Below are positions 1 through 8,785 of a stretch of DNA of 35,031 nucleotides, piece by piece. Under the pieces are notes generated by a model, which did no database searches, was not told where the DNA came from, and was given only the letters and a program-made list of their open reading frames with translations. The number at the start of each line of letters is the position of its first letter. Within the stretch, counting starts at the first letter, position 1. The stretch comes from Desulfobacterales bacterium. Lineage in GTDB: Bacteria; Desulfobacterota; Desulfobacteria; Desulfobacterales; UBA5852. The DNA lies in the NCBI GenBank assembly GCA_030065275.1, contig JASJCV010000013.1:1-35031 (forward strand). The letters are read 5' to 3'. Position numbers and translations under genes: made by a program.

Positions 1-2
1 TA

Positions 3-572
3 AGCATCCTGGATATCGGTGGCGGTTTCCCCATTGCCTACGGCGGGGCGGAAGTCGATATAAATGCCTACTGCGCCCCCCTGCGCGATGCCCTGGCGCC
101 TTTGCCGGCCCACGTGAAGGTCATCGCCGAGCCGGGCCGGTTCATTTCCGGGCCGGCCATGACCAGCATTACCACCGTGATCGGCAAAGCGCGCCGTCAA
201 GGGCTGAACTGGTATTACTTGGACGACGGTGTCTACGGCGCCTTCAGCGGACAGATCTACGACCGCATGCGCTATCCCCTGGAAGTCTTCTCCGATGCGC
301 TTCAAACCCATGCGAGTGTGTTGGCCGGCCCCACCTGCGACAGCATCGATATCATCGCCGAGAATGTCGATCTACCTGCGATGCAGATCGGCGATATCGT
401 GGTCGGGCACACGATGGGTGCCTACACGGCCGCTTCGGCGTCCGATTTCAACCTGCTCAAAAAGGCCAAGATCGTTTTACTGAGCGACAGCGCATTTATA
501 AGTGCTGTCACCGCACCCGCCGCTGACGTCTTTACTCCCCCAAACCGCGATAAACTGCCGGTCAGCCATTGA
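3..572 (+). CDS. Ornithine/lysine/diaminopimelate-type PLP decarboxylase, C-terminal part (5' truncated by window edge)
   Basis: The reading frame is open from the first bases and the protein begins upstream of the window, so the listed ATG at 102 is internal. The visible part carries LDIGGGFP (the glycine-rich phosphate-binding loop of fold-III PLP decarboxylases), then EPGRF, the dimer-interface segment YYLDDGVYGAF and GPTCDSID, which contains the active-site cysteine and aspartate supplied by the neighbouring subunit. These motifs are typical of eukaryotic-type ornithine decarboxylases and of bacterial lysine/ornithine or carboxynorspermidine relatives. They suggest a cytoplasmic enzyme that decarboxylates a basic amino acid for polyamine synthesis. 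The exact substrate cannot be decided from this fragment. The family is clear. Confidence 0.9.
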   Translation, partial: SILDIGGGFPIAYGGAEVDINAYCAPLRDALAPLPAHVKVIAEPGRFISGPAMTSITTVIGKARRQGLNWYYLDDGVYGAFSGQIYDRMRYPLEVFSDALQTHASVLAGPTCDSIDIIAENVDLPAMQIGDIVVGHTMGAYTAASASDFNLLKKAKIVLLSDSAFISAVTAPAADVFTPPNRDKLPVSH

Positions 573-1349
573 GATCGCAGCCCTATCTTTTCACGTTACC
601 GATTGTCTACGTGCATAGCGGAGTAGCGCCCAAAGGCGCTGAATGGCATCGTCGACCGGGTACGGTTTCGGGGATGGACTATCCCCAAGACCACTGCCGG
701 GGCACGCTTGCAGTTCCCCTGCCGTTTAACACGGGCGCGTGCGCTTCAGGGTAAGGGCGGACGCGTACTTAGAGCGATCGTGCGGAAACCAGCTGGATCT
801 GTTTCCAGGAATCGGCCTGACTTGAGATCCGGCCGGCAACAAAAGGCCGCTTCCGCGCGGATTATTCCCAGGAGGGCACATGCGAATGTCCGCGATCCGG
901 CCGTTGCCGTCAACCCGGCCATGGCCGTATCCATCTTAAAATAGGCCGTAAGCTGAACGCCTGGGCCTCCATGCCCGTGTGGAATAGCTCCGCGAACCGG
1001 CGTCGCTTCCGCGCGGCAGGGATCAGGAAAGCGACTTTGCTGTTGAATGTGGTCTTGACCCTCTTGCAGGCGGTGGTGGCAACCACTTAGGTCGAGCATC
1101 CCGGGGGTCGCGGTGGCTCATAGATTCATCAACACATGGTCGTCTCTTAAGCTGTCGACCACCAGCGCCGCCTCGCGCACCAGCCCAAGCGAACGCTGGG
1201 TGGACGTATCCCCGCTTGCTTTCAAGCCAAACCATGCCTCCGGACGGCCATGGACGGCCGTCTTGACCCCCGGCGCGTAATTGTCTATGTTCGCCCCTTA
1301 TCAGGAACCTTTTTTCCCCCACCGTCCCCACCAACCAGAGACGAGATGC
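573..1349. other. Long intergenic stretch without a convincing gene
   Basis: About 780 bases between the decarboxylase and the transglycosylase. The ORFs in the track here (for example 746-1099 minus and 708-944 plus) have no recognisable motif, overlap each other on opposite strands, and look like GC-rich shadow frames. A 13-base direct repeat, CGCTTCCGCGCGG, occurs at 848-860 and 1004-1016. I see no tRNA, no clear riboswitch and no insertion-sequence ends. It may be decayed coding DNA or a large 5' leader. Confidence 0.4.
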
Positions 1350-2798
1350 ATGCGGCCTATAATCCTGATTCTGGCACTGACATCAGTACTGGCCGCAGGT
1401 GACCGCGCCGCGGCCGCCGACAGCCTCGCGACGACCACCATCGTTAGCAGCACCAAACCCTGGACGGAGGATCTGGACGGCATGCGGGAACGCCGCACCA
1501 TCCGGGCCCTGGTGACTTACAGCAAGACGTTCTACTTCCTGGACGGACCGCGGCAGCGGGGGATATCCTATGAACTGCTCAAGCAGTTCGAGACTTTCGT
1601 CAACCGCAAATTCAACACCGGCAATCTCAAAATCAACGTGATCATCATTCCGGTGGCACACAACGAGCTTCTGCCGGCCCTGGTCAAGGGGCGCGGTGAC
1701 ATCGCCGTCGCCAATCTGACCGTAACGCCCCAGCGACGCCGGCAGGTCGATTTTTCGGCGCCGTTTATCACCGACGTCAAGGAACTCGTGGTTACGAAGT
1801 CCGGGGTCGCACCCCTGACCCGGCTCGAGGACTTCGCCGGCCTGACCATCGAGGTGCGCCGATCCAGCAGCTATTACGAAAGCCTGAACGCGCTCAACCG
1901 GAAGCTCAGATCCCGGGGTCTTGCCCCCGTGCGGATCGAACCGGCCGACGAAATACTGGAAGACGAAGACCTGCTTGAAATGGTCAACGCCGGCCTGCTG
2001 CCCGCCATCGTGATGGACAGCCACAAGGCGCATTTCTGGAAGCAGATCTTCCCGGACATCCGGCTGCACGAAGATTTCCCGCTGCGCACCGGCGGCGAGA
2101 TCGCCTGGGCCTTCCGCTCCGGCAGCCCCCGGTTGAAAAAACTGGTCGATGAATTCGCGCGGGCGCATAAAAAGGGTACGATGATGGGCAACATTCTTTT
2201 CAAGCGCTACCTGCAGAACACGCACTGGGTCCGTAACGCCCTCTCGGCGGAGAGTCTGGCCCGCTTCCGTGACCTGGCCGCGCTTTTTAAGAAATACGCC
2301 GCGCGCTACGATTTCGACCATCTGATGATCATTGCCCAGGCCTACCAGGAATCCGGCCTTGACCACTCCAAGGTCAGTCCGGCCGGAGCCGTTGGGATCA
2401 TGCAACTGCTGCCCACCACGGCTGCCGCTGAGCCGGTGGGCATCAAGAATATCAAGCGCCTGGAAGACAACGTCCATGCCGGGGTCAAATACCTGCGCCA
2501 CATTCAAGACGTCTATCTGGCCGATGATGCCCTTGACCCTCTTAACCGCACGCTTTTCGCCTTTGCGTCCTACAACGCCGGCCCCAGCCGGATCAATGCC
2601 CTCCGCGAGGAAGCGGCCCGCCGCGGGCTGGATGCCAACCGCTGGTTTCACAACGTGGAAAACGTCGTCGCCCGGAAAATCGGCCGGGAAACGGTACAGT
2701 ACGTCAGCAACATCTTTAAATATTACATCGCCTACAGGCTGGCCGGCGAGAAGCTCGAACGCAAGCAGAACGCCGTGAAAGAAAAGGCCGCCAGCTGA
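1350..2798 (+). CDS. MltF-like membrane-bound lytic murein transglycosylase (solute-binding domain plus SLT domain)
   Basis: A protein of 482 residues. I chose the ATG at 1350 rather than 1281 because it gives a proper signal peptide (MRPIILILALTSVLAAG...). Residues about 45-270 form a family-3 periplasmic solute-binding fold, with the typical phrase RGDIAVANLTVTPQRR. Residues about 310-430 form a soluble-lytic-transglycosylase domain. Its AYQESGLD holds the likely catalytic glutamate (about E334), followed by GAVGIMQLLPTTA and FASYNAGPSRI, the usual SLT signatures. E. coli MltF has the same order of domains. In that family the SLT domain cleaves peptidoglycan to 1,6-anhydromuropeptides and the binding domain regulates it. 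It is expected in the periplasm, possibly membrane-attached. The next gene also carries a family-3 binding domain. Confidence 0.9.
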   Translation: MRPIILILALTSVLAAGDRAAAADSLATTTIVSSTKPWTEDLDGMRERRTIRALVTYSKTFYFLDGPRQRGISYELLKQFETFVNRKFNTGNLKINVIIIPVAHNELLPALVKGRGDIAVANLTVTPQRRRQVDFSAPFITDVKELVVTKSGVAPLTRLEDFAGLTIEVRRSSSYYESLNALNRKLRSRGLAPVRIEPADEILEDEDLLEMVNAGLLPAIVMDSHKAHFWKQIFPDIRLHEDFPLRTGGEIAWAFRSGSPRLKKLVDEFARAHKKGTMMGNILFKRYLQNTHWVRNALSAESLARFRDLAALFKKYAARYDFDHLMIIAQAYQESGLDHSKVSPAGAVGIMQLLPTTAAAEPVGIKNIKRLEDNVHAGVKYLRHIQDVYLADDALDPLNRTLFAFASYNAGPSRINALREEAARRGLDANRWFHNVENVVARKIGRETVQYVSNIFKYYIAYRLAGEKLERKQNAVKEKAAS

Positions 2799-2985
2799 GA
2801 ATGCCGCAAGGTATCGGCTTGGACGGTGTCGTCCCGACGGGTCCGGCGGCAGTCTGACGCCGGGCGGTCCCGGCCTTGACGTGGCGATCCGGCCAATCCC
2901 TGCCATCCCAGCGAACAAGCTGCCCCGGCACGGTTAACCGCTACCGCTGGTGTGGTGGTGTGGCCCGCTCCGGAGGTGAACTCGC

Positions 2986-5166
2986 ATGATGACAACCGCT
3001 CGACGTCGAGACCCATTGAGTCTCTCCAGCTGGATTCTGATCGGCATGGCCGCCGGGATCCTGTGCGGCATTTTTTTTGGGGAATACTGCGCCTTTCTGC
3101 AGATCTTCGGCGACGCGTTCATCAAGCTGCTGCAGATCACGATCCTGCCCTATATCTTCGTCTCCCTCATGCAGGGGCTGGGCGGCCTGAGCTACAATCA
3201 GGCCCGGCAGCTGGCGATCAAGGCCGGGATCCTATTGCTGCTCTTCTGGCTGATCGTCTTTGCCGTGATTGTCCTCATGGCCCTTTCGTTTCCCCACTCG
3301 GTTTCGGCCTCTTTCTTCAGTACGGCCCTGGTCGATATCCCCCCCCCGGTGGATTTTCTTCAGCTCTACATTCCCTCCAACCCCTTCGCCTCGCTGGCCG
3401 ACAACATGGTGCCCGCGGTCGTGCTCTTCAGCATCCTGGTCGGCGTGGCCCTGATCGGGATCGAGGAAAAGGAGACCCTCATCAGCGGTCTGAGTGCGAC
3501 GGCCAGCGCCCTTATCCGGGTCACGAATCTGGTCGTGAAGCTGACCCCCTTCGGTGTCTTCGCCATCGCGGCCGCCGCGGCCGGCACCATGACCATCGAG
3601 GAGTTCGGGCGCCTGCAGGTCTACCTGGTGACCTTCAACGCGGCCGTACTGCTTCTGACCTTCTGGGTGCTGCCCATGATGCTGGCGCCGGTCACGCCCT
3701 TCAAATACCGTGACGTGGTTCTGCTCTCACGCGACGCGCTGGTGACGGCCTTCACCACGGGCAACCTCTTCGTGGTGCTCACCGTGCTGACCGAAAACTG
3801 CAAGTCTTTGTTTGAGAAGTACAATCTCAAGCGGGACAAGACCGAGGCCTACATTGACGTGATCATTCCGGTCTCGTTCAACTTTCCCAACATGGGCAAG
3901 CTGATCATGCTGCTCTTCATCTTGTTTGCCGCCTGGTTCACGGGCACAACTTTAGGGGTGGAGGACTACGCCACTTTCGTCTTCTCGGGGCTCTTGAGCT
4001 TCTTCGGGGGGGTGGACGTGGCCCTGCCTTTCATGCTCGATCTCATGCGCCTGCCCGCGGACATGTATCAGCTCTATGTGGTCACCGGTATCCTCAACGG
4101 GCGTTTCGCCACCCTGCTGGCGGCCATGAACCTGATCGTCTTCACCCTCCTGGCGACAGCCTCGCTGACCGGGGTCATGGCCGTCAACACGAAGAAAATA
4201 CTGGTTTACGCGGCCACGTCGCTCCTGATTACGGCCGGTGTGATCGGCGCCACCCGCGTCTATCTGGGATTCGCCGTTACCAACCAGTACGAGAAGGACA
4301 AGTTATTGGCCGGCATGCAGACCTTGGTGGGCGCCACGGCCAAGGTGGTGCACCGCAAGATGCCGGAGGATCCGCCGCCGGCCGACGACCGGAAGGTGCT
4401 CGAACGTATCAGCCAGACCGGCATCCTGCGGGTGGGCTATCACCCGGACAACCTGCCTTTTTCCTTTTTCAACATCAACGACCAGCTGGTGGGGTTCGAC
4501 GTGGACATGGCCCTCCTGCTCGGTCTTGATCTGGGGGTCCGGGTGGAGTTTTATCCGATTACGTTTCGCACCATGGCCGCGGCCCTGAACGAGCACCGGG
4601 TCGACATCGTCATGGCCGGGGTCCACACGACCGCGGACCGCCTGCGGCAGATGCATTTTTCAGAGTCCTATCTGGATGCCACGGCGGCTTTCGTGGTGCG
4701 GGACCACCGTCGGGGCGCATTCACACACCCGGATGAGATCCGTAAGGTCAAGAACCTCAAAATCGGTATTCCGCGCACGATGGGGATCCATGAAGGTGAT
4801 TTCCAGCTCTATCTGCCCGATGCCAAGACGACGACCATCGAGTCCCCCCGTGATTTTTTCAGCAACATGCATCCGAATATGGATGCCATCGTGCTGACGG
4901 CCGAAGCCGGCTCGGCCTGGACCTTGATTTATCCCAACTTCCAGGTGGCGGTACCCAAACCGGATATCGTCAAGATCCCGCTGGCCTATCCCGTGGCCGG
5001 TCGCGACGATGAAATGGCCGATTTCGTCAGCCGCTGGATCGAGCTTACCCACAAGCAGCACCTGGACTTTCAAAGGATCTACGACCACTGGATTCTGGGG
5101 GCCGAGGCGGAAGAAAAGAAGCCGCGTTGGTCCGTGATCCGCGATGTGCTGGGGTGGGTGAAATGA
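2986..5166 (+). CDS. Sodium/proton:dicarboxylate-amino acid symporter fold fused to a family-3 solute-binding domain
   Basis: A 726-residue protein. Residues 1-430 are a multi-spanning membrane domain resembling the SDF/DAACS glutamate-aspartate transporters: an N-terminal hydrophobic helix, LLQITILPYIFVSLMQGLGGL, LTPFGVFAIAAAAAGT, and two re-entrant-like regions. Residues about 470-715 are a family-3 periplasmic binding protein (LRVGYHPDNLPFSFFN, VGFDVDMALLL, VDIVMAGVHTTADR). The key transport motifs are eroded. The serine-rich hairpin is replaced by LSRDALVTAFTTGN, the NMDGT-like element reads FNFPNMGKL, and the substrate-binding region reads ILNGRFATLLAAMN. The fold call is firm. Whether it still transports, or acts as a ligand sensor, is open. 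It follows the MltF-like gene after a 187-base gap on the same strand. Confidence 0.8.
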   Translation: MMTTARRRDPLSLSSWILIGMAAGILCGIFFGEYCAFLQIFGDAFIKLLQITILPYIFVSLMQGLGGLSYNQARQLAIKAGILLLLFWLIVFAVIVLMALSFPHSVSASFFSTALVDIPPPVDFLQLYIPSNPFASLADNMVPAVVLFSILVGVALIGIEEKETLISGLSATASALIRVTNLVVKLTPFGVFAIAAAAAGTMTIEEFGRLQVYLVTFNAAVLLLTFWVLPMMLAPVTPFKYRDVVLLSRDALVTAFTTGNLFVVLTVLTENCKSLFEKYNLKRDKTEAYIDVIIPVSFNFPNMGKLIMLLFILFAAWFTGTTLGVEDYATFVFSGLLSFFGGVDVALPFMLDLMRLPADMYQLYVVTGILNGRFATLLAAMNLIVFTLLATASLTGVMAVNTKKILVYAATSLLITAGVIGATRVYLGFAVTNQYEKDKLLAGMQTLVGATAKVVHRKMPEDPPPADDRKVLERISQTGILRVGYHPDNLPFSFFNINDQLVGFDVDMALLLGLDLGVRVEFYPITFRTMAAALNEHRVDIVMAGVHTTADRLRQMHFSESYLDATAAFVVRDHRRGAFTHPDEIRKVKNLKIGIPRTMGIHEGDFQLYLPDAKTTTIESPRDFFSNMHPNMDAIVLTAEAGSAWTLIYPNFQVAVPKPDIVKIPLAYPVAGRDDEMADFVSRWIELTHKQHLDFQRIYDHWILGAEAEEKKPRWSVIRDVLGWVK

Positions 5167-5273
5167 GATCGGCCCAACAGGCCGGCGCCGCCCTGCGATT
5201 GGCTCGGCCGCCGCTTGTCAATCAATAAGCTTTTGGCTATGATCATCCAGACCCGCGACGGCCAAGGATTCAG

Positions 5274-5882
5274 ATGACGCACACACACCTCATTGCCTGC
5301 CATGAATGCGATCTGGTGCACCAGCTCGGTGCGATCCCGACGGGCGGTGCCGCCCGCTGTTCGCGCTGTGGGGCCACCCTCTACCGCCCCAAAGCCGACA
5401 GCCTCAATCGCACCCTGGCCCTGGCTCTGACCGGTGTAATCCTTTACATCATCGCCAACACGCATCCCTTCCTGGGCTTTCAGATCGGCGCCCAGATCCG
5501 TGAAACCACCCTGGCCACGGGCATTTTTCAGCTTTACCAGCAGGAAATGCGAACCATTGCCACCCTCGTGCTGATCACTGTGGTGATCGTCCCGGCAATC
5601 CATTTGGTCAGCATGCTTTATATTCTCCTGCCATTGAACTTGAAGGTGGTGCCGCATCATCTGGCCGGTGTGCTGCGTTTGGTGATTTTTCTCAAGCCTT
5701 GGGGCATGATGGAGGTCTTCCTGCTGGGCATCCTGGTATCCGTGGTCAAGCTCGTCAAGATGGCCACCATCATTCCCGGAGTGGCGCTGTATGCTTTTCT
5801 GGCCTTGATCTTCGTTCTGGCCGCCATGATGGTGACCCTGGACGAGCATGAAGTCTGGGAACGCGTGGAGCATGCACCATGA
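5274..5882 (+). CDS. pqiA: PqiA family membrane protein, first half-protein
   Basis: A protein of 202 residues starting with a small zinc-ribbon-like motif (CHECD...CSRCG), followed by four hydrophobic segments (LALALTGVILYIIANTHPFLGF; ATLVLITVVIVPAIHLVSML; a third after LVIFLKPWGMMEVFLLGILVS; and ALYAFLALIFVLAAMMV). The phrases NTHPF and KPWGMMEVFLLGILVSVVKL are typical of the PqiA/YebS family. E. coli PqiA contains two such units in one chain of about 417 residues; here each unit is its own gene. The stop overlaps the start of the next gene as ATGA. It is the inner-membrane component of the Pqi MCE system. Confidence in the family is high. Confidence 0.9.
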   Translation: MTHTHLIACHECDLVHQLGAIPTGGAARCSRCGATLYRPKADSLNRTLALALTGVILYIIANTHPFLGFQIGAQIRETTLATGIFQLYQQEMRTIATLVLITVVIVPAIHLVSMLYILLPLNLKVVPHHLAGVLRLVIFLKPWGMMEVFLLGILVSVVKLVKMATIIPGVALYAFLALIFVLAAMMVTLDEHEVWERVEHAP

Positions 5883-6514
5883 GAAACCAACCGCCAACGG
5901 CGCGCCGTCTGGGCCTGGTGGCCTGTCGCAGTTGCCACTTGCTGAACCAGCGGCTGGAAACGGCCGTCGACTGCCCCCGGTGCGGGGCCCCGCTTCACAG
6001 CCGCAAACCCAACAGCATCGCCAGGGCCTGGGCGCTGGTATTGGCGGCCGCGGTGTTCTACATCCCGGCCAATGTACTGCCCATCACCCACACCACCTCG
6101 CTGGGGGCGGTGCAGTCCGATACGATCATGAGCGGCGTGATCTATTTCATTCATTCGGGCAGCTGGCCGGTGGCCCTGGTCATTTTCGTGGCCAGCGTCT
6201 TTGTGCCCCTGCTCAAACTTCTGATCCTGGCGTTTCTGCTGCTGTCGGTACAGCGGCGCTGGCAATGGCGCCCTGTCGACCGCACGCGTCTTTACAGGCT
6301 TACCGAGGTCATCGGGCGCTGGTCCATGCTCGATATCTATGTGGTGACCATCCTGGTGGCGCTGGTCCACTTGGGAGCGCTGGCCACCATCGAAGCCGGT
6401 CCGGGTGCCGTCTTCTTCGCCGCCGTCGTGGTGGTCACCATGTTGGCGGCCGAGGCCTTCGACCCTCGTCTCATCTGGGACAATATGGAGAAAAGCCATG
6501 AGCGTGCCGACTGA
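5879..6514 (+). CDS. pqiA: PqiA family membrane protein, second half-protein
   Basis: A protein of 211 residues with the same plan as the preceding gene: a cysteine pair motif (CRSCH...CPRCGAPL), then hydrophobic segments and the family phrases LVLAAAVFYIPANVLPI and GRWSMLDIYVVTILVALVHLG. It corresponds to the second PqiA unit of the enterobacterial two-unit protein. The start overlaps the upstream stop by four bases (ATGA), and the downstream pqiB start lies inside its 3' end, so the whole operon appears translationally coupled. It is an inner-membrane partner of the MCE protein that follows. Confidence 0.9.
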   Translation: MRNQPPTARRLGLVACRSCHLLNQRLETAVDCPRCGAPLHSRKPNSIARAWALVLAAAVFYIPANVLPITHTTSLGAVQSDTIMSGVIYFIHSGSWPVALVIFVASVFVPLLKLLILAFLLLSVQRRWQWRPVDRTRLYRLTEVIGRWSMLDIYVVTILVALVHLGALATIEAGPGAVFFAAVVVVTMLAAEAFDPRLIWDNMEKSHERAD

Positions 6515-8168
6515 CGACGCTGCTATGCCGACCAATGCCCCCCAGCCGGACATCAGGAAAAAACGCTCGATTTCCATCGTCTGGATCGTTCCCGTAGTGG
6601 CCATCCTGATCGGGGGGTGGCTGGTGTTCAAGGCCGTCACTGAAAAAGGACCCACGATCTTCATCACGTTCCGCACCGCCGAAGGCTTGGTGGCCGGCAA
6701 GACCAAGGTCCGGTTCAAAGACGTCGAGGTCGGGACGGTACAATCCATCGTCATCACGGACGACCTCTCGCATGTCCGCCTGACCGTGGAAATGGTCAAG
6801 GGCGCCAGGCCCTTTCTGAAGCAGGGCGCCAAGTTCTGGGTGGTGCGGGCGCGGGTGGCGGCCGGCCATGTATCGGGTTTGGGAACCCTTTTCTCCGGCG
6901 CCTATATCGGCATGGAACCCAGCACCGAGGGTGAGCCGCAGCGCGAGTTCGAGGGCCTGGAAGCGCCGCCGGTGGTGATGGCCGACCAGGACGGCTACCA
7001 GTTCAGCCTCACCGCCGACCGGCTGGGGTCGCTCAATTTCGGATCCCCGGTTTACTACCGCCAGATCCAGGCCGGCCAGGTGATGGGCTATTCCCTCGAT
7101 CCGACCGGCAATAGCGTGACCATCAAGATTTTCATCAACGCCCCTTACCACAATCACGTGCGCACCAATACGCGCTTTTGGGAGACCAGCGGCGTCCAGG
7201 TGAACCTGAGTGCCAGCGGCGTCCAGGTAGATACCGAATCCTTCGTTTCCATGATGATCGGCGGGATTGCCTTTGGGGTTCCCTCCCACGAGCCGTCCGC
7301 GGCCAAGGCGCCCGAAAACACCCGCTTCATCCTCTTCGATGATTTCGTCACTGCGGCCCAGCGGCAGTATACAGTCAAAAGCCGCGGCATCATGTTCTTC
7401 AGCGACTCGGTAAGGGGTCTTGAAGTGGGTGCGCCGGTCGAGTTTCAGGGCATCAAGATCGGCGAGGTCATCGATATCGATCTGCAGTTCGACCCGGAAA
7501 AGGTCGAGTTCCGGATCCCGGTGACAGTCGAGATCGAGCCGGAACGGATCGGGATGGGGTACTTGGAGCAGAGCCAAACCGAGGACCTGACCATGGACCA
7601 GAAACTGCTCGACAAGGGGTTGCGGGCCCAACTCAAGACCGGCAACCTCTTGACAGGCAGGCTTTTTATTGACCTGGATTTCCATCCGGACGCCGAACCG
7701 GCTGTCCTGCGCTCCATCGACGGCCAGGCCGTCATTCCCACCATCCCCACCACCATCGAGGCCATCACCGCCAGCCTGAACCGCTTTATGAAGCGTCTCG
7801 ACAAGATGCCCCTGGAGAGCATCGCCCGGGACCTTCAGCAGGCGGTGGCCGGGGTGGACCGCATCGTCAATTCGCCTGAACTGATGGAAAGCCTCGATTC
7901 GCTGAAACAGATCCTGGCCGATGTCCGGCAGCTGACCACCAGCGCCAATGCGGAAACCATGCCCCGGATCAATTCGGTGCTTGACCGGCTTGACCGCACC
8001 ATGCTCGAACTCAACGGGGTCATCAACGCGGACGCTCCCTTGCGGCACGATCTGCGCGCGACCCTGAATGAGCTTGCCGGCACCGCCCGCGCGTTGCGTG
8101 AGCTGGCCGAATTTCTGGACCGGCATCCCGAATCCCTGATTCGAGGGAAAGGAACCGAATCCCCATGA
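6498..8168 (+). CDS. pqiB: PqiB, MCE-domain intermembrane transport protein
   Basis: A protein of 556 residues from the ATG at 6498, which has GGAG upstream and overlaps the previous gene by 17 bases; the longer ORF from 6405 is a shadow of pqiA. A cytoplasmic N-terminus is followed by one membrane anchor (SIVWIVPVVAILIGGWLVF). Three MCE/MlaD domains come next, at about residues 50-145, 165-230 and 290-390, recognisable by repeated GxxVxFxxxxVGxV-type phrases (KTKVRFKDVEVGTV; SPVYYRQIQAGQVMG; APVEFQGIKIGEV). The C-terminal 140 residues are helical and coiled-coil-like (MKRLDKMPLESIARDLQQAV). In E. coli, PqiB forms stacked rings and a tube that bridges the periplasm for lipid movement, and this architecture matches. 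Confidence 0.94.
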   Translation: MSVPTDDAAMPTNAPQPDIRKKRSISIVWIVPVVAILIGGWLVFKAVTEKGPTIFITFRTAEGLVAGKTKVRFKDVEVGTVQSIVITDDLSHVRLTVEMVKGARPFLKQGAKFWVVRARVAAGHVSGLGTLFSGAYIGMEPSTEGEPQREFEGLEAPPVVMADQDGYQFSLTADRLGSLNFGSPVYYRQIQAGQVMGYSLDPTGNSVTIKIFINAPYHNHVRTNTRFWETSGVQVNLSASGVQVDTESFVSMMIGGIAFGVPSHEPSAAKAPENTRFILFDDFVTAAQRQYTVKSRGIMFFSDSVRGLEVGAPVEFQGIKIGEVIDIDLQFDPEKVEFRIPVTVEIEPERIGMGYLEQSQTEDLTMDQKLLDKGLRAQLKTGNLLTGRLFIDLDFHPDAEPAVLRSIDGQAVIPTIPTTIEAITASLNRFMKRLDKMPLESIARDLQQAVAGVDRIVNSPELMESLDSLKQILADVRQLTTSANAETMPRINSVLDRLDRTMLELNGVINADAPLRHDLRATLNELAGTARALRELAEFLDRHPESLIRGKGTESP

Positions 8169-8785
8169 GACGATTTGCGTTTCCAAGCCTTCTGACCGTT
8201 GTTTTTGCTTCCAGCCTGCTCTTCTTCGGGTGCGGTGGCAAGAGTGGCCCCACCACCTTTTATACGCTCAGTCCGATCGAGGCTGACCCGGCCGCATCCG
8301 CTGCTGGTTCAGCCGCCCCGGTCAATATCGGGATCGGGCCGGTAACCTTTCCGGACGAGCTCGACCGTCAGCGGATCGTCACCCGCAGCGGCCGCAACCA
8401 GCTTGAGATCAATGAATTTCATCGCTGGGGCGGATCGCTTGAAAACAACTTCGTGCGCGTGCTGGTCGAGAACCTGACGCTGCTGATGGGCAGCGAGCGC
8501 ATCATGGCCCAGCCCTGGGAGCGCTATTTTTCGCCGGATTTTCGGGTCGTCATGGACATCCGCCGATTCGATGGGCGTCTGGGGGAATTTGCCAGCCTGA
8601 ACGCCACCTGGATGCTTGTAAAGGCCGGCAGCGTCGAACCGCTGGTGGTCCGCCAGACGATTATCCAGGAGGCGGCCTCCGGCAAAGGCTATGATGCCCT
8701 GGTCGCCGCCCAGAGTGCGGCGGCGGCCACCCTCAGCCGGGAAATCGCCGCCGTGCTCAAGGAACAGGTCGCTGCCAAGCCCTGA
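8165..8785 (+). CDS. pqiC: PqiC-type outer-membrane lipoprotein (ABC transporter auxiliary component family)
   Basis: A protein of 206 residues whose start overlaps the pqiB stop (ATGA). The signal peptide ends in the lipobox LLFFGC, so the mature protein should be lipidated. After it come FYTLSPI and IGIGPVTFPDELDRQRIVTRSGRNQLEI, phrases typical of the PqiC/YmbA (ABC_trans_aux) family. In E. coli, PqiC sits in the outer membrane and contacts the far end of the PqiB tube. This gene closes the pqi operon; no strong terminator follows. Confidence 0.9.
   Translation: MRRFAFPSLLTVVFASSLLFFGCGGKSGPTTFYTLSPIEADPAASAAGSAAPVNIGIGPVTFPDELDRQRIVTRSGRNQLEINEFHRWGGSLENNFVRVLVENLTLLMGSERIMAQPWERYFSPDFRVVMDIRRFDGRLGEFASLNATWMLVKAGSVEPLVVRQTIIQEAASGKGYDALVAAQSAAAATLSREIAAVLKEQVAAKP

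Noticed and set aside
746-1099. 117-residue minus-strand ORF in the first gap
   Set aside because: No signal, domain or ribosome-binding site, and it overlaps another equally poor frame on the other strand.
1383-2918. 511-residue ORF on the minus strand opposite the transglycosylase gene
   Set aside because: It is a GC-rich shadow frame: it mirrors the transglycosylase codons and lacks any motif, while the + strand has clear SLT signatures and a signal peptide.
6471-8186. 571-residue minus-strand ORF opposite pqiB
   Set aside because: Shadow of the MCE protein; rich in His, Asp and Gly from antisense codons, without recognised domains.
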